Positions 6,936-13,894 of a stretch of 16,352 nucleotides of DNA are shown here, in pieces. Below the pieces are notes generated by a model. It made no database searches and was not told the DNA's origin. It saw only the letters and a list, made by a program, of their open reading frames with translations. Origin of the DNA: a bacterium (GTDB lineage Bacteria; Patescibacteriota; Minisyncoccia; Phycocordibacterales; GCA-002787175); NCBI GenBank assembly GCA_030689285.1, contig JAUYJM010000073.1, positions 1 to 16,352 of the forward strand, in the 5' to 3' direction. Both the position numbers and the translations under genes were made by a program. The first letter of the stretch is position 1. Every line of letters starts with the position of its first letter.

Positions 6936-6966
6936 ATTCTATCACACCCAAAATGGCGCGCCATTT
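6936..6966 (-). promoter_or_regulatory. dnaB extended -10 promoter with overlapping palindromic operator
   Basis: On the minus strand TGATAGAAT is an extended -10 (TAGAAT at 6941-6936). Its end lies only 6 nt before the dnaB ATG, so the mRNA should be leaderless or nearly so. Just upstream lies a perfect 16-nt palindrome, AAATGGCGCGCCATTT (6951-6966), covering the spacer and -35 zone, where no good -35 hexamer exists. This is the right place for a repressor or activator site. Confidence 0.5.
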
Positions 6967-7034
6967 CCGTAAACCGCGAAAACCTGCGTATTTTGTGGGC
7001 AAGTGTGGGCAAGTTGGGGATAATTAGTTTCCCG

Positions 7035-7138
7035 TCCCCTGACAGCATAATTTTCGGACACGGATAAATTTCTGCTGAAATTTTCCTCGTGCTCGCGCCA
7101 GTCGCGCTCGCAAGTTCCGAAAATTATGCTGTCGGGGA
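7035..7138. repeat. Long-hairpin element, copy IV (104 nt)
   Basis: Perfect 18-bp inverted repeat GACAGCATAATTTTCGGA 7041-7058 with 7116-7133. Five more pairs follow beyond one bulged T (7035-7039 with 7134-7138). Inside is AAATTTC TGCT GAAATTT (7066-7083). It has the same build as the elements at 349, 5378 and 11577, but its ends differ from theirs. Confidence 0.7.
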
Positions 7139-7256
7139 TAGGTCTGGATAATTAAAGCTAGCCTCAGCCCCCCTGAAACGGCAATCAGACGAACACTTTT
7201 TTATCGGTATCATTTATCATTTTGGGTCTGAATGCGGGGAGGGATTTTTTCTCCCT

Positions 7257-7340
7257 TTTCTGCCCACCCCTCCTGCCCGAGGAGAGGGAATACGGGGGTG
7301 GTGGGAGCGGCAAGGAGGGATTTATTCTCCCTTTAAAGGG
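7257..7340 (+). repeat. Dispersed direct repeat, copy A
   Basis: Nearly the same as 14136-14218 and in the same orientation: a shared CTGCCCACCCCTCCTGCCCG, a short variable middle, a shared GGTGGTGGGAGCGGCAAGGA, then GGGATTTnTTCTC and a final AAGGG. The tail GGAGGGATTTATTCTCCCTTT (7314-7334) also occurs just before the unit at 7238-7259. The GC-rich half can fold (CCACCCC with GGGGGTGG). It is non-coding. Confidence 0.8.
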
Positions 7341-7391
7341 TGAGAAAGCGAATGCGTGGAGCTTTCGCAAGACTCATTGAGGATTTTTGTG

Positions 7392-7435
7392 AAAATCGTG
7401 GCCAAAATCGTGGCAAAATCGTGGCAAAATCGTGG
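7392..7435 (+). repeat. Short tandem repeat, four copies of AAAATCGTGG
   Basis: Exact copies lie at 7392-7401, 7404-7413, 7415-7424 and 7426-7435, giving a period of 11-12 bp, about one helical turn. The last copy merges with the hairpin at 7426-7451. Confidence 0.85.
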
Positions 7436-7451
7436 CCACCACGTTTTTTTT
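7426..7451 (-). terminator. Possible cysS terminator hairpin
   Basis: CGTGG 7431-7435 pairs with CCACG 7439-7443 around a 3-nt loop, flanked by AAAA on one side and eight T on the other. It sits 46 nt past the cysS stop. The T-run is better on the plus strand than on the cysS strand, so direction is uncertain. Confidence 0.4.
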
Positions 7452-7496
7452 AATAATTTACATGAGGAATACAGGTAGTCATGGGAGCTTTCTGCA

Positions 7497-8927
7497 TTAA
7501 GCATCTTTGCGGATTAATGGACCAGAGTCGGTGTCCATTATGGTGTAGCCGGCATTTTCTATTTCGGCGCGAATTTCATCGGCTTTTTTGAAATCTTTGT
7601 TTTGGCGGGCCTCTTCTCTTTTTGCCGATAAATCCCTTATTTTTGCGGGAATATTTTTTTGCTCTTTGGCAAGTTCTTTGGCTTGAACTTTGAGGTCTAA
7701 ACCGAGGACTTTATCCGACTCAATTACTGCTTTTTCAAGAGAGCTGGAAGACAAAGGATTTCGCAGTTCTGTCCAGACAAAAGAGAGCGCTCTCGGTGTA
7801 TTAAAGTCATCCTGTATGGCATTTTCAATATTTTTTACGAAGAGGTCATTAATCTTGTCTTCTTTGTCTGAAGACATTAACTCGTTCATTTTCCAAAGCA
7901 ACTTGAAATAGGCGGTTTGAGCGGCTTCAAGAGCGTCCCAAGAAAATTCAATAGGGGAGCGGTAATGCGCCTGCAAGAAGTAATAGCGAAGCGAAAGCGG
8001 GTGGATACCTCGATTTTTGACATCCCGCAGGGTAATAAAATTACCTGCGGATTTCGCCATTTTCTTTGGCTCATCAGAGCTTCCCGAAGCGGAGGATGCG
8101 GCTTTATATATGAGATGCTCATTATGCATCCAAACATTTGCAAGAGGCTCGCCATATCCCGCTTCCGACTGGGCAATTTCGCCGTTGTGATGTGTGCCTA
8201 TGTGGTCCACTCCGCCCGTGTGTATATCAAACGGCTGACCCAAATATTTGCGAGACATTGCCGAACATTCAATGTGCCAACCGGGAAAACCTTTGTCGTA
8301 ACCTTTAAAATCCCAACCTATATCGTTAAATTTCCAAAGCGAAAAATCCGCGGGATTTTTCTTTGCTGAATTTACCGCAACCCTCGCGCCTTCGCGTTGG
8401 CCCTCAAGCGAGGTATTGCCAAGCTTGCCGTAATTCGGAAATTTAGACACGTCAAAATACAAACCGTCCGATGTTCTATACACAAAACCTTTTTCATCCA
8501 ATCTCTTTATGAGTTCCTGCATTTCATCCACGTTGTCGCTGGCCTTTGGCATTTGAGAAGGAACCAAAATATTCATATCCTTCAAATTTTCAAGAAAAGC
8601 TTCAGTGTACTTTTCGCCGAGTTTTTTCATTCCTAAAAGAGTAACGTCAAGACCTTCGCGTTTGAGGCCTTTTGTCATTTTATCTTCGCCTTCGTCTCCG
8701 TCGCCCGAGAGATGGCCGATGTCGGTAATGTTCATTATATGCTTCACTTTATAGCCACTGTACTCCAAAGCGCGCCTCAAAGTGTCCACAAAAACAAAGG
8801 CCCGCAAGTTTCCTATGTGGGCGCAGTCATAAACAGTCGGCCCGCACGAATAAAGGCCGACGGACGAAGGGTCTTTTGGTTTAAACTCTTCTTTTTGCCG
8901 AGTGAGAGTGTTGTAAAGTTTAATCAT
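7497..8927 (-). CDS. cysS: Cysteinyl-tRNA synthetase
   Basis: 476 residues from MIKLYNTLTRQKEEF, the standard family start at 8927. The frame extends to 8993, but those residues are translated from a hairpin repeat. It attaches cysteine to tRNA-Cys. Zinc ligands Cys28, Cys221, His246 and Glu250 are all present with the spacing of the E. coli enzyme from the second Cys onward. The HIGH-type motif is HIGN (37-40), and KMSKS appears as KMAKS (289-293). A Ser/Gly-rich stretch (ASSASGSSDEP, 277-287) just before KMAKS looks like a small insertion. The C-terminal helical domain is present (DFKKADEIRAEIENAGYTIMDT). The gene lies downstream of corA on the same strand, with a strong hairpin in the 106-nt gap. 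Confidence 0.96.
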   Translation of the reverse strand: MIKLYNTLTRQKEEFKPKDPSSVGLYSCGPTVYDCAHIGNLRAFVFVDTLRRALEYSGYKVKHIMNITDIGHLSGDGDEGEDKMTKGLKREGLDVTLLGMKKLGEKYTEAFLENLKDMNILVPSQMPKASDNVDEMQELIKRLDEKGFVYRTSDGLYFDVSKFPNYGKLGNTSLEGQREGARVAVNSAKKNPADFSLWKFNDIGWDFKGYDKGFPGWHIECSAMSRKYLGQPFDIHTGGVDHIGTHHNGEIAQSEAGYGEPLANVWMHNEHLIYKAASSASGSSDEPKKMAKSAGNFITLRDVKNRGIHPLSLRYYFLQAHYRSPIEFSWDALEAAQTAYFKLLWKMNELMSSDKEDKINDLFVKNIENAIQDDFNTPRALSFVWTELRNPLSSSSLEKAVIESDKVLGLDLKVQAKELAKEQKNIPAKIRDLSAKREEARQNKDFKKADEIRAEIENAGYTIMDTDSGPLIRKDA

Positions 8928-8956
8928 GGAACACGAAATATGGAACTCGTAACATG

Positions 8957-8987
8957 GAGCGAATTTCGCCTTAGGCGAAATTCGCTC
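8957..8987. repeat. 14-bp perfect hairpin between corA and cysS
   Basis: GAGCGAATTTCGCC (8957-8970), loop TTA, then the exact complement (8974-8987). No T-run follows on either strand, so it is not a canonical terminator. It is embedded in degenerate repeats: CGTTACATGT occurs at 9010-9019 and again at 9024-9033, and a related GAACTCGTAACATG lies on the other side. It may act as an mRNA stability element between the two minus-strand genes or be a remnant of a repeat family. Confidence 0.75.
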
Positions 8988-9033
8988 GGTCATGGCTTCT
9001 TGTGTTACACGTTACATGTTTCGCGTTACATGT

Positions 9034-9948
9034 CTAAAGCCACTTTTTATGTTTGAAAAACCAAAAGAAAATCGCCGTTAAAATCGCCATTAGTCCCACG
9101 ACAATCCAAAAATCCTGCGGATGGCCGACTATCGGAAGATTATCCGTATTCATACCAAAAATTCCGGCTATAAGGGAAAGCGGAAAAGTTATAAAAGCCA
9201 TTATGGTAAGGACTTTCATTATCTCGTTCTGTTTTGTGGAAAGAAGAGAATTATTGGTCTGTCTGAGTTCCTCAAGAAACGCGCGGTTACCGGAAATCGC
9301 GTCATCTACTTTGTAATATTCTCCTAAAATGCTTCTTAGGTGATATGTGAAATCGGCTCCGAAAAACTTTTCTCCCGCCACCTGAAAGGAATGAAGGACT
9401 TCCTTGTGAAGTTTGGTAGCTCTCGTAAAGTCCAACAGATTTCTACTGGCGTATGAAAGTTCGCGCACCATCTCTTTTTCCTTGCCCCGAAACACTCGCT
9501 CCTGTATTCGTTCCAGGGAATCTTTTACGGCCTCAAGCTCGTTTAAAAGAGACTGGTAGGCCTCACGCACCATGTAAAAGAAAACGAAACCCGCGTGCTT
9601 GCCTATGTCGCTTTTGTCCAAAATAGAATTGACTTCAAATATTTTTGAAAACTTATGGAGCGCGTCTATTTCTTCATAGTGAGTTGTCAAGATAAAATCG
9701 CGGCCGATGATAAAATCAACTTCGTTTATTTTCCGTTCACCGAGAGCGCCATGAAAGGAAGGGAAGTGAAGTATCAAATAAATATAATTTTCGTAAAGAT
9801 CCACTCGGGGCTTTAAAGTGGGGCTTAAAAGTTCGTTTGATACGACAGGATGTATCCCGAACTCATCACTTATCTTACGAATCTCATCTGCCGAAGGCGA
9901 ATCTATGTCAATCCAATGCAAATTTTTATGTTTGTAACGAGTTATCAT
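9034..9948 (-). CDS. corA: CorA-type magnesium/divalent cation transporter
   Basis: 304 residues from the ATG at 9948; a second ATG at 9954 and a longer open frame to 10014 exist. I chose 9948 because a TTTACA-17-TAAACT promoter places the transcript start at about 9949. The N-terminal cytoplasmic alpha/beta domain runs to about residue 130. A long helical stalk follows (about 131-240). Two membrane helices come last, about 247-265 and 280-298. The selectivity signature GMN is at 265-267 (GIFGMNTDN), and the basic tail KHKKWL is typical. CorA forms a homopentameric channel for Mg2+ or Co2+ in the inner membrane. No riboswitch is visible upstream. Confidence 0.93.
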   Translation of the reverse strand: MITRYKHKNLHWIDIDSPSADEIRKISDEFGIHPVVSNELLSPTLKPRVDLYENYIYLILHFPSFHGALGERKINEVDFIIGRDFILTTHYEEIDALHKFSKIFEVNSILDKSDIGKHAGFVFFYMVREAYQSLLNELEAVKDSLERIQERVFRGKEKEMVRELSYASRNLLDFTRATKLHKEVLHSFQVAGEKFFGADFTYHLRSILGEYYKVDDAISGNRAFLEELRQTNNSLLSTKQNEIMKVLTIMAFITFPLSLIAGIFGMNTDNLPIVGHPQDFWIVVGLMAILTAIFFWFFKHKKWL

Positions 9949-9955
9949 AAGCATA

Positions 9956-9984
9956 AGTTTAAGGTGTAAAGCAAAAAGTGTAAA
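9956..9984 (-). promoter_or_regulatory. corA promoter
   Basis: On the minus strand TTTACA (9984-9979), a 17-nt spacer and TAAACT (9961-9956). The predicted start is near 9949, adjacent to the ATG at 9948, so the transcript should be leaderless. Confidence 0.45.
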
Positions 9985-10034
9985 GTAGCAACAGGGGGCG
10001 AGGTAACCACTCACGCCTAGTAAAAAGTGGCCTT

Positions 10035-10164
10035 ACGCCTCCTTTTGTACCGCATGCCGCCGAGCTTAGTCGCATGCCGCTAGAGCTTTAGCGACAAAGC
10101 ACGGTGGCGCAAAGGAGTCTCCCCTTAGTACGGAGGCAACGCCTCCGTACTACGCCTCCGTACT
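10035..10164. repeat. Structured repeat cluster upstream of the S41 protease
   Basis: CGCATGCCGC occurs twice (10051-10060, 10071-10080). CTCCTTT (10039-10045) can pair with AAAGGAG (10111-10117). A 12-bp perfect hairpin TAGTACGGAGGC (10126-10137) with 10141-10152 has a 3-nt loop. The 13-mer ACGCCTCCGTACT is repeated in tandem (10139-10151, 10152-10164). No gene is seen in 9955-10215. Confidence 0.75.
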
Positions 10165-10175
10165 AAAACCGTGAG

Positions 10176-10204
10176 TTGCAGGTTTTACCGCCGTATGCGA
10201 TAAT
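10176..10204 (+). promoter_or_regulatory. Promoter of the S41 protease gene
   Basis: TTGCAG (10176-10181), a 17-nt spacer and GATAAT (10199-10204), with TG one base ahead of the -10. Transcription from about 10211 leaves a leader of roughly 5 nt before the ATG at 10216, too short for a ribosome-binding site. Confidence 0.6.
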
Positions 10205-10215
10205 TTAATTTAATT

Positions 10216-11505
10216 ATGGAAAATGATTCTGGAAAAAGACAGAAGTGGAGAGGGATGTTTTTTGTGTCGGTACTCTTTATAGGTGTTTTTGTTTTCGGTT
10301 TTGGCGTAGGCAAACAGCAACAAACCGCTTTCAGCGCCTCTATGGGTATCATAAACGCCACCGAAGGAATGCCTGAAAACGTGGACTTCGCTTCGTTTTG
10401 GAAAGTCTGGCAGGTTTTGGAAAATAAATACGTAGCCACCGCGACCACAACGACGCAGGATAAGGTCTGGGGCGCGATAGGGGGGCTCGTTAGCTCACTA
10501 GGAGACCCTTACACCGTGTTTCTTCCACCGGAAGAGAAGGAAATGTTTGAAAGCGACATAAGCGGCCAGTTTGAGGGAGTGGGAATGGAGATCGGCATAA
10601 AAGATGCTATCTTGACAGTGGTCGCGCCTCTAAAAGGCACACCCGCGTACAAGGCGGGAATTAAGTCTGGAGACAAAATTCTGAAAATTGACGACAAAGT
10701 AACGACAAATATGACGGTAGAACAGGCGGTAAAACTCATACGAGGTCCGAGGGATACAAAAGTAACCTTGACAATCCTGCGTGAAATAGGAGGTGAGCCG
10801 AAAGAAATATCAATTACACGAGCGGTGATAGACATACCGACAATTGATACTGAAATCAAAGAAGTGGACGGTACGGCGGTGGAGGACAAAAGCGGCAGTT
10901 CCTTGGGACTTCAGGACAGTGGCGTGTTTGTCATACGACTTTATAACTTTTCGGCGCCTTCAGCTTACCTTTTTCAGCAGGCTTTGCGTCAGTTTGTACT
11001 CTCCGGCTCCGATAAACTTATATTAGACTTAAGAAATAACCCCGGAGGTTATCTGGATTCATCTGTAGAAATGGCAAGCTGGTTTATACCCCAAGGAAAA
11101 GTCGTAGTTCAGGAAGATTTCGGCAGTGGAAAAAATCCAAATTACTACAGAAGCCGTGGATACAACCTTTTCGGCAACAGGCCTCTTAAGATGGTTATAC
11201 TTATAAATGGCGGTTCTGCTTCCGCTTCAGAAATTTTGGCTGGAGCGCTTAAGGAGCATGGTGTCGCGACACTCGTAGGTACTCCAACCTTCGGGAAAGG
11301 TTCGGTGCAAGAACTCATTCCAATTACAGATGATACCGCCCTTAAAGTAACCATAGCAAGATGGCTTACACCAAACGGAGTATCTATTTCAGAGGAAGGC
11401 CTCACTCCGGATGAAGTGGTGGAAATCACAAATGAAGACGCGGAGAAAGGTCTAGACCCGCAATTTGACAGAGCTGTAGAAATTTTGACAAATACAAAGA
11501 TGTAG
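10216..11505 (+). CDS. ctpA: S41 family C-terminal processing protease
   Basis: 429 residues. One N-terminal membrane anchor (about 13-32) places the enzyme on the outer face of the cell membrane. The PDZ substrate-binding domain covers about 113-200 (FEGVGMEIGI, then PAYKAGIKSGDKILKID). The S41 catalytic core follows, with LILDLRNNPGGYLDSSVE (268-285), NGGSASASEILAGALKEHG (331-349) and GTPTFGKGSVQ (355-365). By spacing to known CtpA/CtpB enzymes, the Ser-Lys-Gln triad is Ser336, Lys361 and Gln365 (25 and 4 residues apart). The enzyme trims C-termini of secreted or membrane proteins and may regulate wall hydrolases. The symbol is by family, since ctpA, ctpB and prc are not distinguishable here. 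It is followed by a 282-nt gap before rplI. Confidence 0.92.
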   Translation: MENDSGKRQKWRGMFFVSVLFIGVFVFGFGVGKQQQTAFSASMGIINATEGMPENVDFASFWKVWQVLENKYVATATTTTQDKVWGAIGGLVSSLGDPYTVFLPPEEKEMFESDISGQFEGVGMEIGIKDAILTVVAPLKGTPAYKAGIKSGDKILKIDDKVTTNMTVEQAVKLIRGPRDTKVTLTILREIGGEPKEISITRAVIDIPTIDTEIKEVDGTAVEDKSGSSLGLQDSGVFVIRLYNFSAPSAYLFQQALRQFVLSGSDKLILDLRNNPGGYLDSSVEMASWFIPQGKVVVQEDFGSGKNPNYYRSRGYNLFGNRPLKMVILINGGSASASEILAGALKEHGVATLVGTPTFGKGSVQELIPITDDTALKVTIARWLTPNGVSISEEGLTPDEVVEITNEDAEKGLDPQFDRAVEILTNTKM

Positions 11506-11536
11506 AGGTATTTACCGCTATTCGTGACTGCCGCAA

Positions 11537-11564
11537 TTTCTCAATTTGTCCACAAAGTGAGAAA
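11537..11564. other. 28-nt near-palindromic hairpin after the S41 protease
   Basis: TTTCTCA (11537-11543) pairs with TGAGAAA (11558-11564), and inside one mismatch TTTGT (11545-11549) pairs with ACAAA (11552-11556). It begins 31 nt past the stop codon at 11505. No T-run follows, so terminator function is uncertain. It may be an RNA 3'-end stabiliser. Confidence 0.5.
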
Positions 11565-11576
11565 TGACAACTGTAA

Positions 11577-11739
11577 GGGACTGTTGCCGAATATCCATTT
11601 GGCCGATTTCCACAAAATTCGGCTGCGGCTAGCTCCAAATTTTTAGCCAATACCTCCGGCATTAAGCTAAAAATTTGGAACTTCGCCTCGCTCGAATTTT
11701 GAGAAAATCGCCAGCAAAAGCCTATTCGGCAACAGTCCC
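11577..11739. repeat. Long-hairpin repeat element, copy III (163 nt)
   Basis: Perfect 17-bp terminal inverted repeat GGGACTGTTGCCGAATA 11577-11593 with 11723-11739. Middle arms: CAAAATTCG 11613-11621 with 11693-11701. Inner arms: TCCAAATTTTTAGC 11634-11647 with 11666-11679. All blocks share nearly one centre (about 11657). The core motifs AATTCGGCTGCGGCT and CTTCGCCTCGCTCGAA closely match AATTTCGGCTACGGCT and CTTCGCCTCGCACGAAA in copy I, which is almost the same length. The outer ends differ from copy I. Confidence 0.75.
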
Positions 11740-11751
11740 CTAAAAATCTGC

Positions 11752-11778
11752 TTGATTTTTCGGCTTATTTCGGATAAG
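11752..11778 (+). promoter_or_regulatory. Weak promoter and small hairpin before rplI
   Basis: TTGATT (11752-11757), a 15-nt spacer and GATAAG (11773-11778) give a modest promoter whose transcript would start within a few bases of the ATG. The same bases can form GCTTAT/ATAAGC (11763-11768 with 11774-11779). Only one of the two readings need be functional. Confidence 0.3.
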
Positions 11779-11787
11779 CTTACAGTA

Positions 11788-12234
11788 ATGAAAATAATGC
11801 TTCTCAAAGATGTTGCGAAGGTGGGGAAAAAATTTGATATAAAAAATGTGTCAGACGGCTTTGCTCTAAACTCCCTGATTCCCAAAGGTCTTGCCAGAGC
11901 CGCAAGCAAAGGCGCGGAAAAATGGGTGGAAACCGAGAAAAAAAGAATTGAAGAGAAAATGAAAGTGCAAGGGGAGCTTCTGTCCAAGAGTATGTCCGAT
12001 ATAGAGAAACTTGAGATTGAAATTGAAGGCAAGGCCAGCGAAAAAGGCCATCTTTTCGCCAGTATCCACAAAGAAGAAATCGCCGCAAAAATCAAAGAGC
12101 TCTCGCGTTTTGAAATTTCTGCCGAACACATTGTCCTGGAGCATCCCATAAAGGAAGCGGGGGAACATATTGTAATACTTAAAGTAGGAGACCGAAAAGC
12201 GAAAATAAAACTAACGGTAAAAGCCGTCAGTTAA
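11788..12234 (+). CDS. rplI: 50S ribosomal protein bL9
   Basis: 148 residues, the normal family length, starting MKIMLLKDVAKVGKKFDIKN at 11788. The frame is open back to 11752 but those residues do not fit the family. The N-terminal 23S rRNA-binding domain has the signature VSDGFALNSLIPKGLA (about 21-36). The connecting helix spans about 40-75, and the C-terminal domain ends HIVILKVGDRKAKIKLTVKAV. It is a component of the large subunit near the L1 stalk. The gene stands alone, not beside rpsF, ssb or rpsR. It converges with purB and shares a hairpin with it. bL9 is missing from some CPR lineages, so its presence narrows the host. Confidence 0.95.
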   Translation: MKIMLLKDVAKVGKKFDIKNVSDGFALNSLIPKGLARAASKGAEKWVETEKKRIEEKMKVQGELLSKSMSDIEKLEIEIEGKASEKGHLFASIHKEEIAAKIKELSRFEISAEHIVLEHPIKEAGEHIVILKVGDRKAKIKLTVKAVS

Positions 12235-12235
12235 A

Positions 12236-12267
12236 AAGGACGTTGTCGTGAAAACGACAACGTCCTT
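12236..12267 (-). terminator. purB terminator with 14-bp stem
   Basis: AAGGACGTTGTCGT (12236-12249) pairs exactly with 12254-12267 around the loop GAAA. On the minus strand the stem is followed by TTTTTAA, which makes it the purB terminator 10 nt beyond that stop codon. Plus-strand reading lacks a T-run but the stem may still block or protect the rplI transcript. Confidence 0.85.
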
Positions 12268-12277
12268 GGGGCGGACC

Positions 12278-13663
12278 CTAAAGTCCAAAAGTTTGCTTCC
12301 ACCTCTGCGCGACCGCCGTGGCTTTCTTGGAAGCGATGCCTACGTAAAGAGACGGGTTTGAAAGAATCTGCCGTTGATGCGGAGTCATCTTTTGGAGATA
12401 GTCTTTCATCTCCGCGTCGCCAAAAATGATTTCTTCAAACGGCCGCCCCTCGCGGCTTGCTTGAAGTGTAAGTTTCCGCACTTTCTCGTGCGCGTCTGGA
12501 TGTCCCAACGCGGCAAGAAGGATATAGAGCGGTTCTGCCGCGATACTGCCTTTTGTCATCTCAAGATTGCGCCTCAAGTTGGCGCGGTCAACGGTGAGCT
12601 TTTTCATTGTGCGAGTCAGCCGTTTTGTCATTGAAACCACGTAAGCGACAATCTCGCCGTAAGTCCGCGCGGACGCGGAGTTGGTAAGGTCGCGTTGGTG
12701 TTCGCTGATTTGATCCATAAACACCGTTACGATACGAGGCGCGACGATCTTCCAACAACTCTTGCCGTTCTCAAAGTTAATGGGGTTGCGTTTTTGCGGC
12801 ATAGTTGAAGAACCAACTTGCGCCACTTCAAACTCTTCGCCCACTTCTCCGATTTCCGTCCGTTGAAGATTTCGCATATCGTCAGACAAGTTGGCGAGAA
12901 TACCCGCCACGATTGTGACCTCGCAAAATAGGCGAGTCAACGCCTCCGGTGGAACAATCTGTGTAGAGTGTTCGGCTGGAGCAAGTCCTAGTTCGGCGAG
13001 CACTTCCGCCTCAAAACCTTCAGGGTCTCCAAAGAACAAAGAGGAGGCGTTGTATGCTCCGACTGCCCCCGAAAATTTTCCTGGAAGTTTCGCGGCAAGC
13101 TCTTTCAACTCTTCTATTGAACCGCCAAGACGGCTGATGTATTCGGCGAGCGCGAAGCCGAATGTAATCGGAACCGCGTGTTGGCCGTGTGTTCTGCCGA
13201 TTTGCGCCGTTTCCGCTTCACGAAGTGTGGTAGCTATAAGCACTCCCTCCAAATCCGTAAGCGCGGGAACAAGCACTTTCTCAACAACGTCTTTGTAGCG
13301 AGCGGCGTTTGCCGAATCGCTGGTGTCAAACGATGTAGCTGTCCAATGTACGAAGCGTCTGTACACTTTTGAAACCTTGCGACAGATGCAATTCACGAGC
13401 GCGCGGATGTCATGCCAAATACGGTCTTCTTCCTCGTACACTTCGGCGGTCGTCACTTGGCTACATGCCTCCTCAATTTCTTTGACGGCGTCTTCCGGAC
13501 AAATCCCTCGGCGATGAAGTACTTTTACAAGCGCCAATTCCACAAGGAGCTTGTAACTGGTGAAGCCGTTCTCGGATAGATACTCCGCCGCCTCTTCGTC
13601 CCAATATCGGTAATCAATCGGCGAAAGACAGTCAAATCGGTCAAAAGGACCGCGTGTTTTCAT
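12278..13663 (-). CDS. purB: Adenylosuccinate lyase
   Basis: 461 residues from the ATG at 13663, chosen because GGAG sits 5 nt upstream (the clearest Shine-Dalgarno in the window) and the family N-terminus begins there. The open frame to 13765 is ignored. It cleaves adenylosuccinate to AMP and fumarate, and SAICAR to AICAR. Lyase-family motifs: SDSANAARY (115-123), the catalytic His region IGRTHGQHAVP (155-165), the fumarase/aspartase signature SSTMPQKRNP (285-294) in the mobile loop, and ASARTYGE (330-337). No other purine gene is in the window, so it likely serves IMP-to-AMP interconversion rather than a full pathway. Its strong ribosome-binding site differs from its neighbours and could hint at horizontal gain. 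Confidence 0.94.
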   Translation of the reverse strand: MKTRGPFDRFDCLSPIDYRYWDEEAAEYLSENGFTSYKLLVELALVKVLHRRGICPEDAVKEIEEACSQVTTAEVYEEEDRIWHDIRALVNCICRKVSKVYRRFVHWTATSFDTSDSANAARYKDVVEKVLVPALTDLEGVLIATTLREAETAQIGRTHGQHAVPITFGFALAEYISRLGGSIEELKELAAKLPGKFSGAVGAYNASSLFFGDPEGFEAEVLAELGLAPAEHSTQIVPPEALTRLFCEVTIVAGILANLSDDMRNLQRTEIGEVGEEFEVAQVGSSTMPQKRNPINFENGKSCWKIVAPRIVTVFMDQISEHQRDLTNSASARTYGEIVAYVVSMTKRLTRTMKKLTVDRANLRRNLEMTKGSIAAEPLYILLAALGHPDAHEKVRKLTLQASREGRPFEEIIFGDAEMKDYLQKMTPHQRQILSNPSLYVGIASKKATAVAQRWKQTFGL

Positions 13664-13810
13664 GTTGTCTCCTATTCCTCTGGTGTTTCTATTGCCTCCC
13701 AATCTAAAAAAAACAGACCGGGAGATTTCCAGTCGGAGCTTAACAGCTTTCTCCCATTTTTTCAATCTTTTGTCCTAATTCGCTCCGTTTTTATAATCTT
13801 GACTTAATTT

Positions 13811-13848
13811 CAAAAAACAGCATCGCCGCGCGGCGATGCTGTTTTTTG
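13811..13848 (-). terminator. Strong terminator of the nested tRNA unit
   Basis: A 17-bp perfect stem pairs 13811-13827 with 13832-13848 around the loop GCGC: CAGCATCGCC core flanked by six A and six T, active in either direction. It begins 6 nt after the end of the outer tRNA, so it ends the tRNA transcript on the minus strand. Confidence 0.9.
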
Positions 13849-13894
13849 GAATTGTGGACCTAGCGAGAATCGAACTCGCGTCTCGTCAAACCCG

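Larger units (their letters stand above)
6967..7496. other. Gene-free, repeat-rich stretch between dnaB and cysS
   Basis: No coding region is supported. It contains a long-hairpin element (7035-7138), a dispersed direct repeat with an extra half-copy (7238-7340), a tandem array of a 10-bp motif (7392-7435) and a possible cysS terminator, each listed separately. A 60-codon minus-strand frame that starts inside the cysS stop region is made largely of the tandem repeats and is not called. Confidence 0.7.

Noticed and set aside
7322..7504. 60-codon minus-strand frame overlapping the cysS stop
   Set aside because: Its middle is made of the AAAATCGTGG tandem repeat and it runs into the dispersed repeat; no family resemblance.
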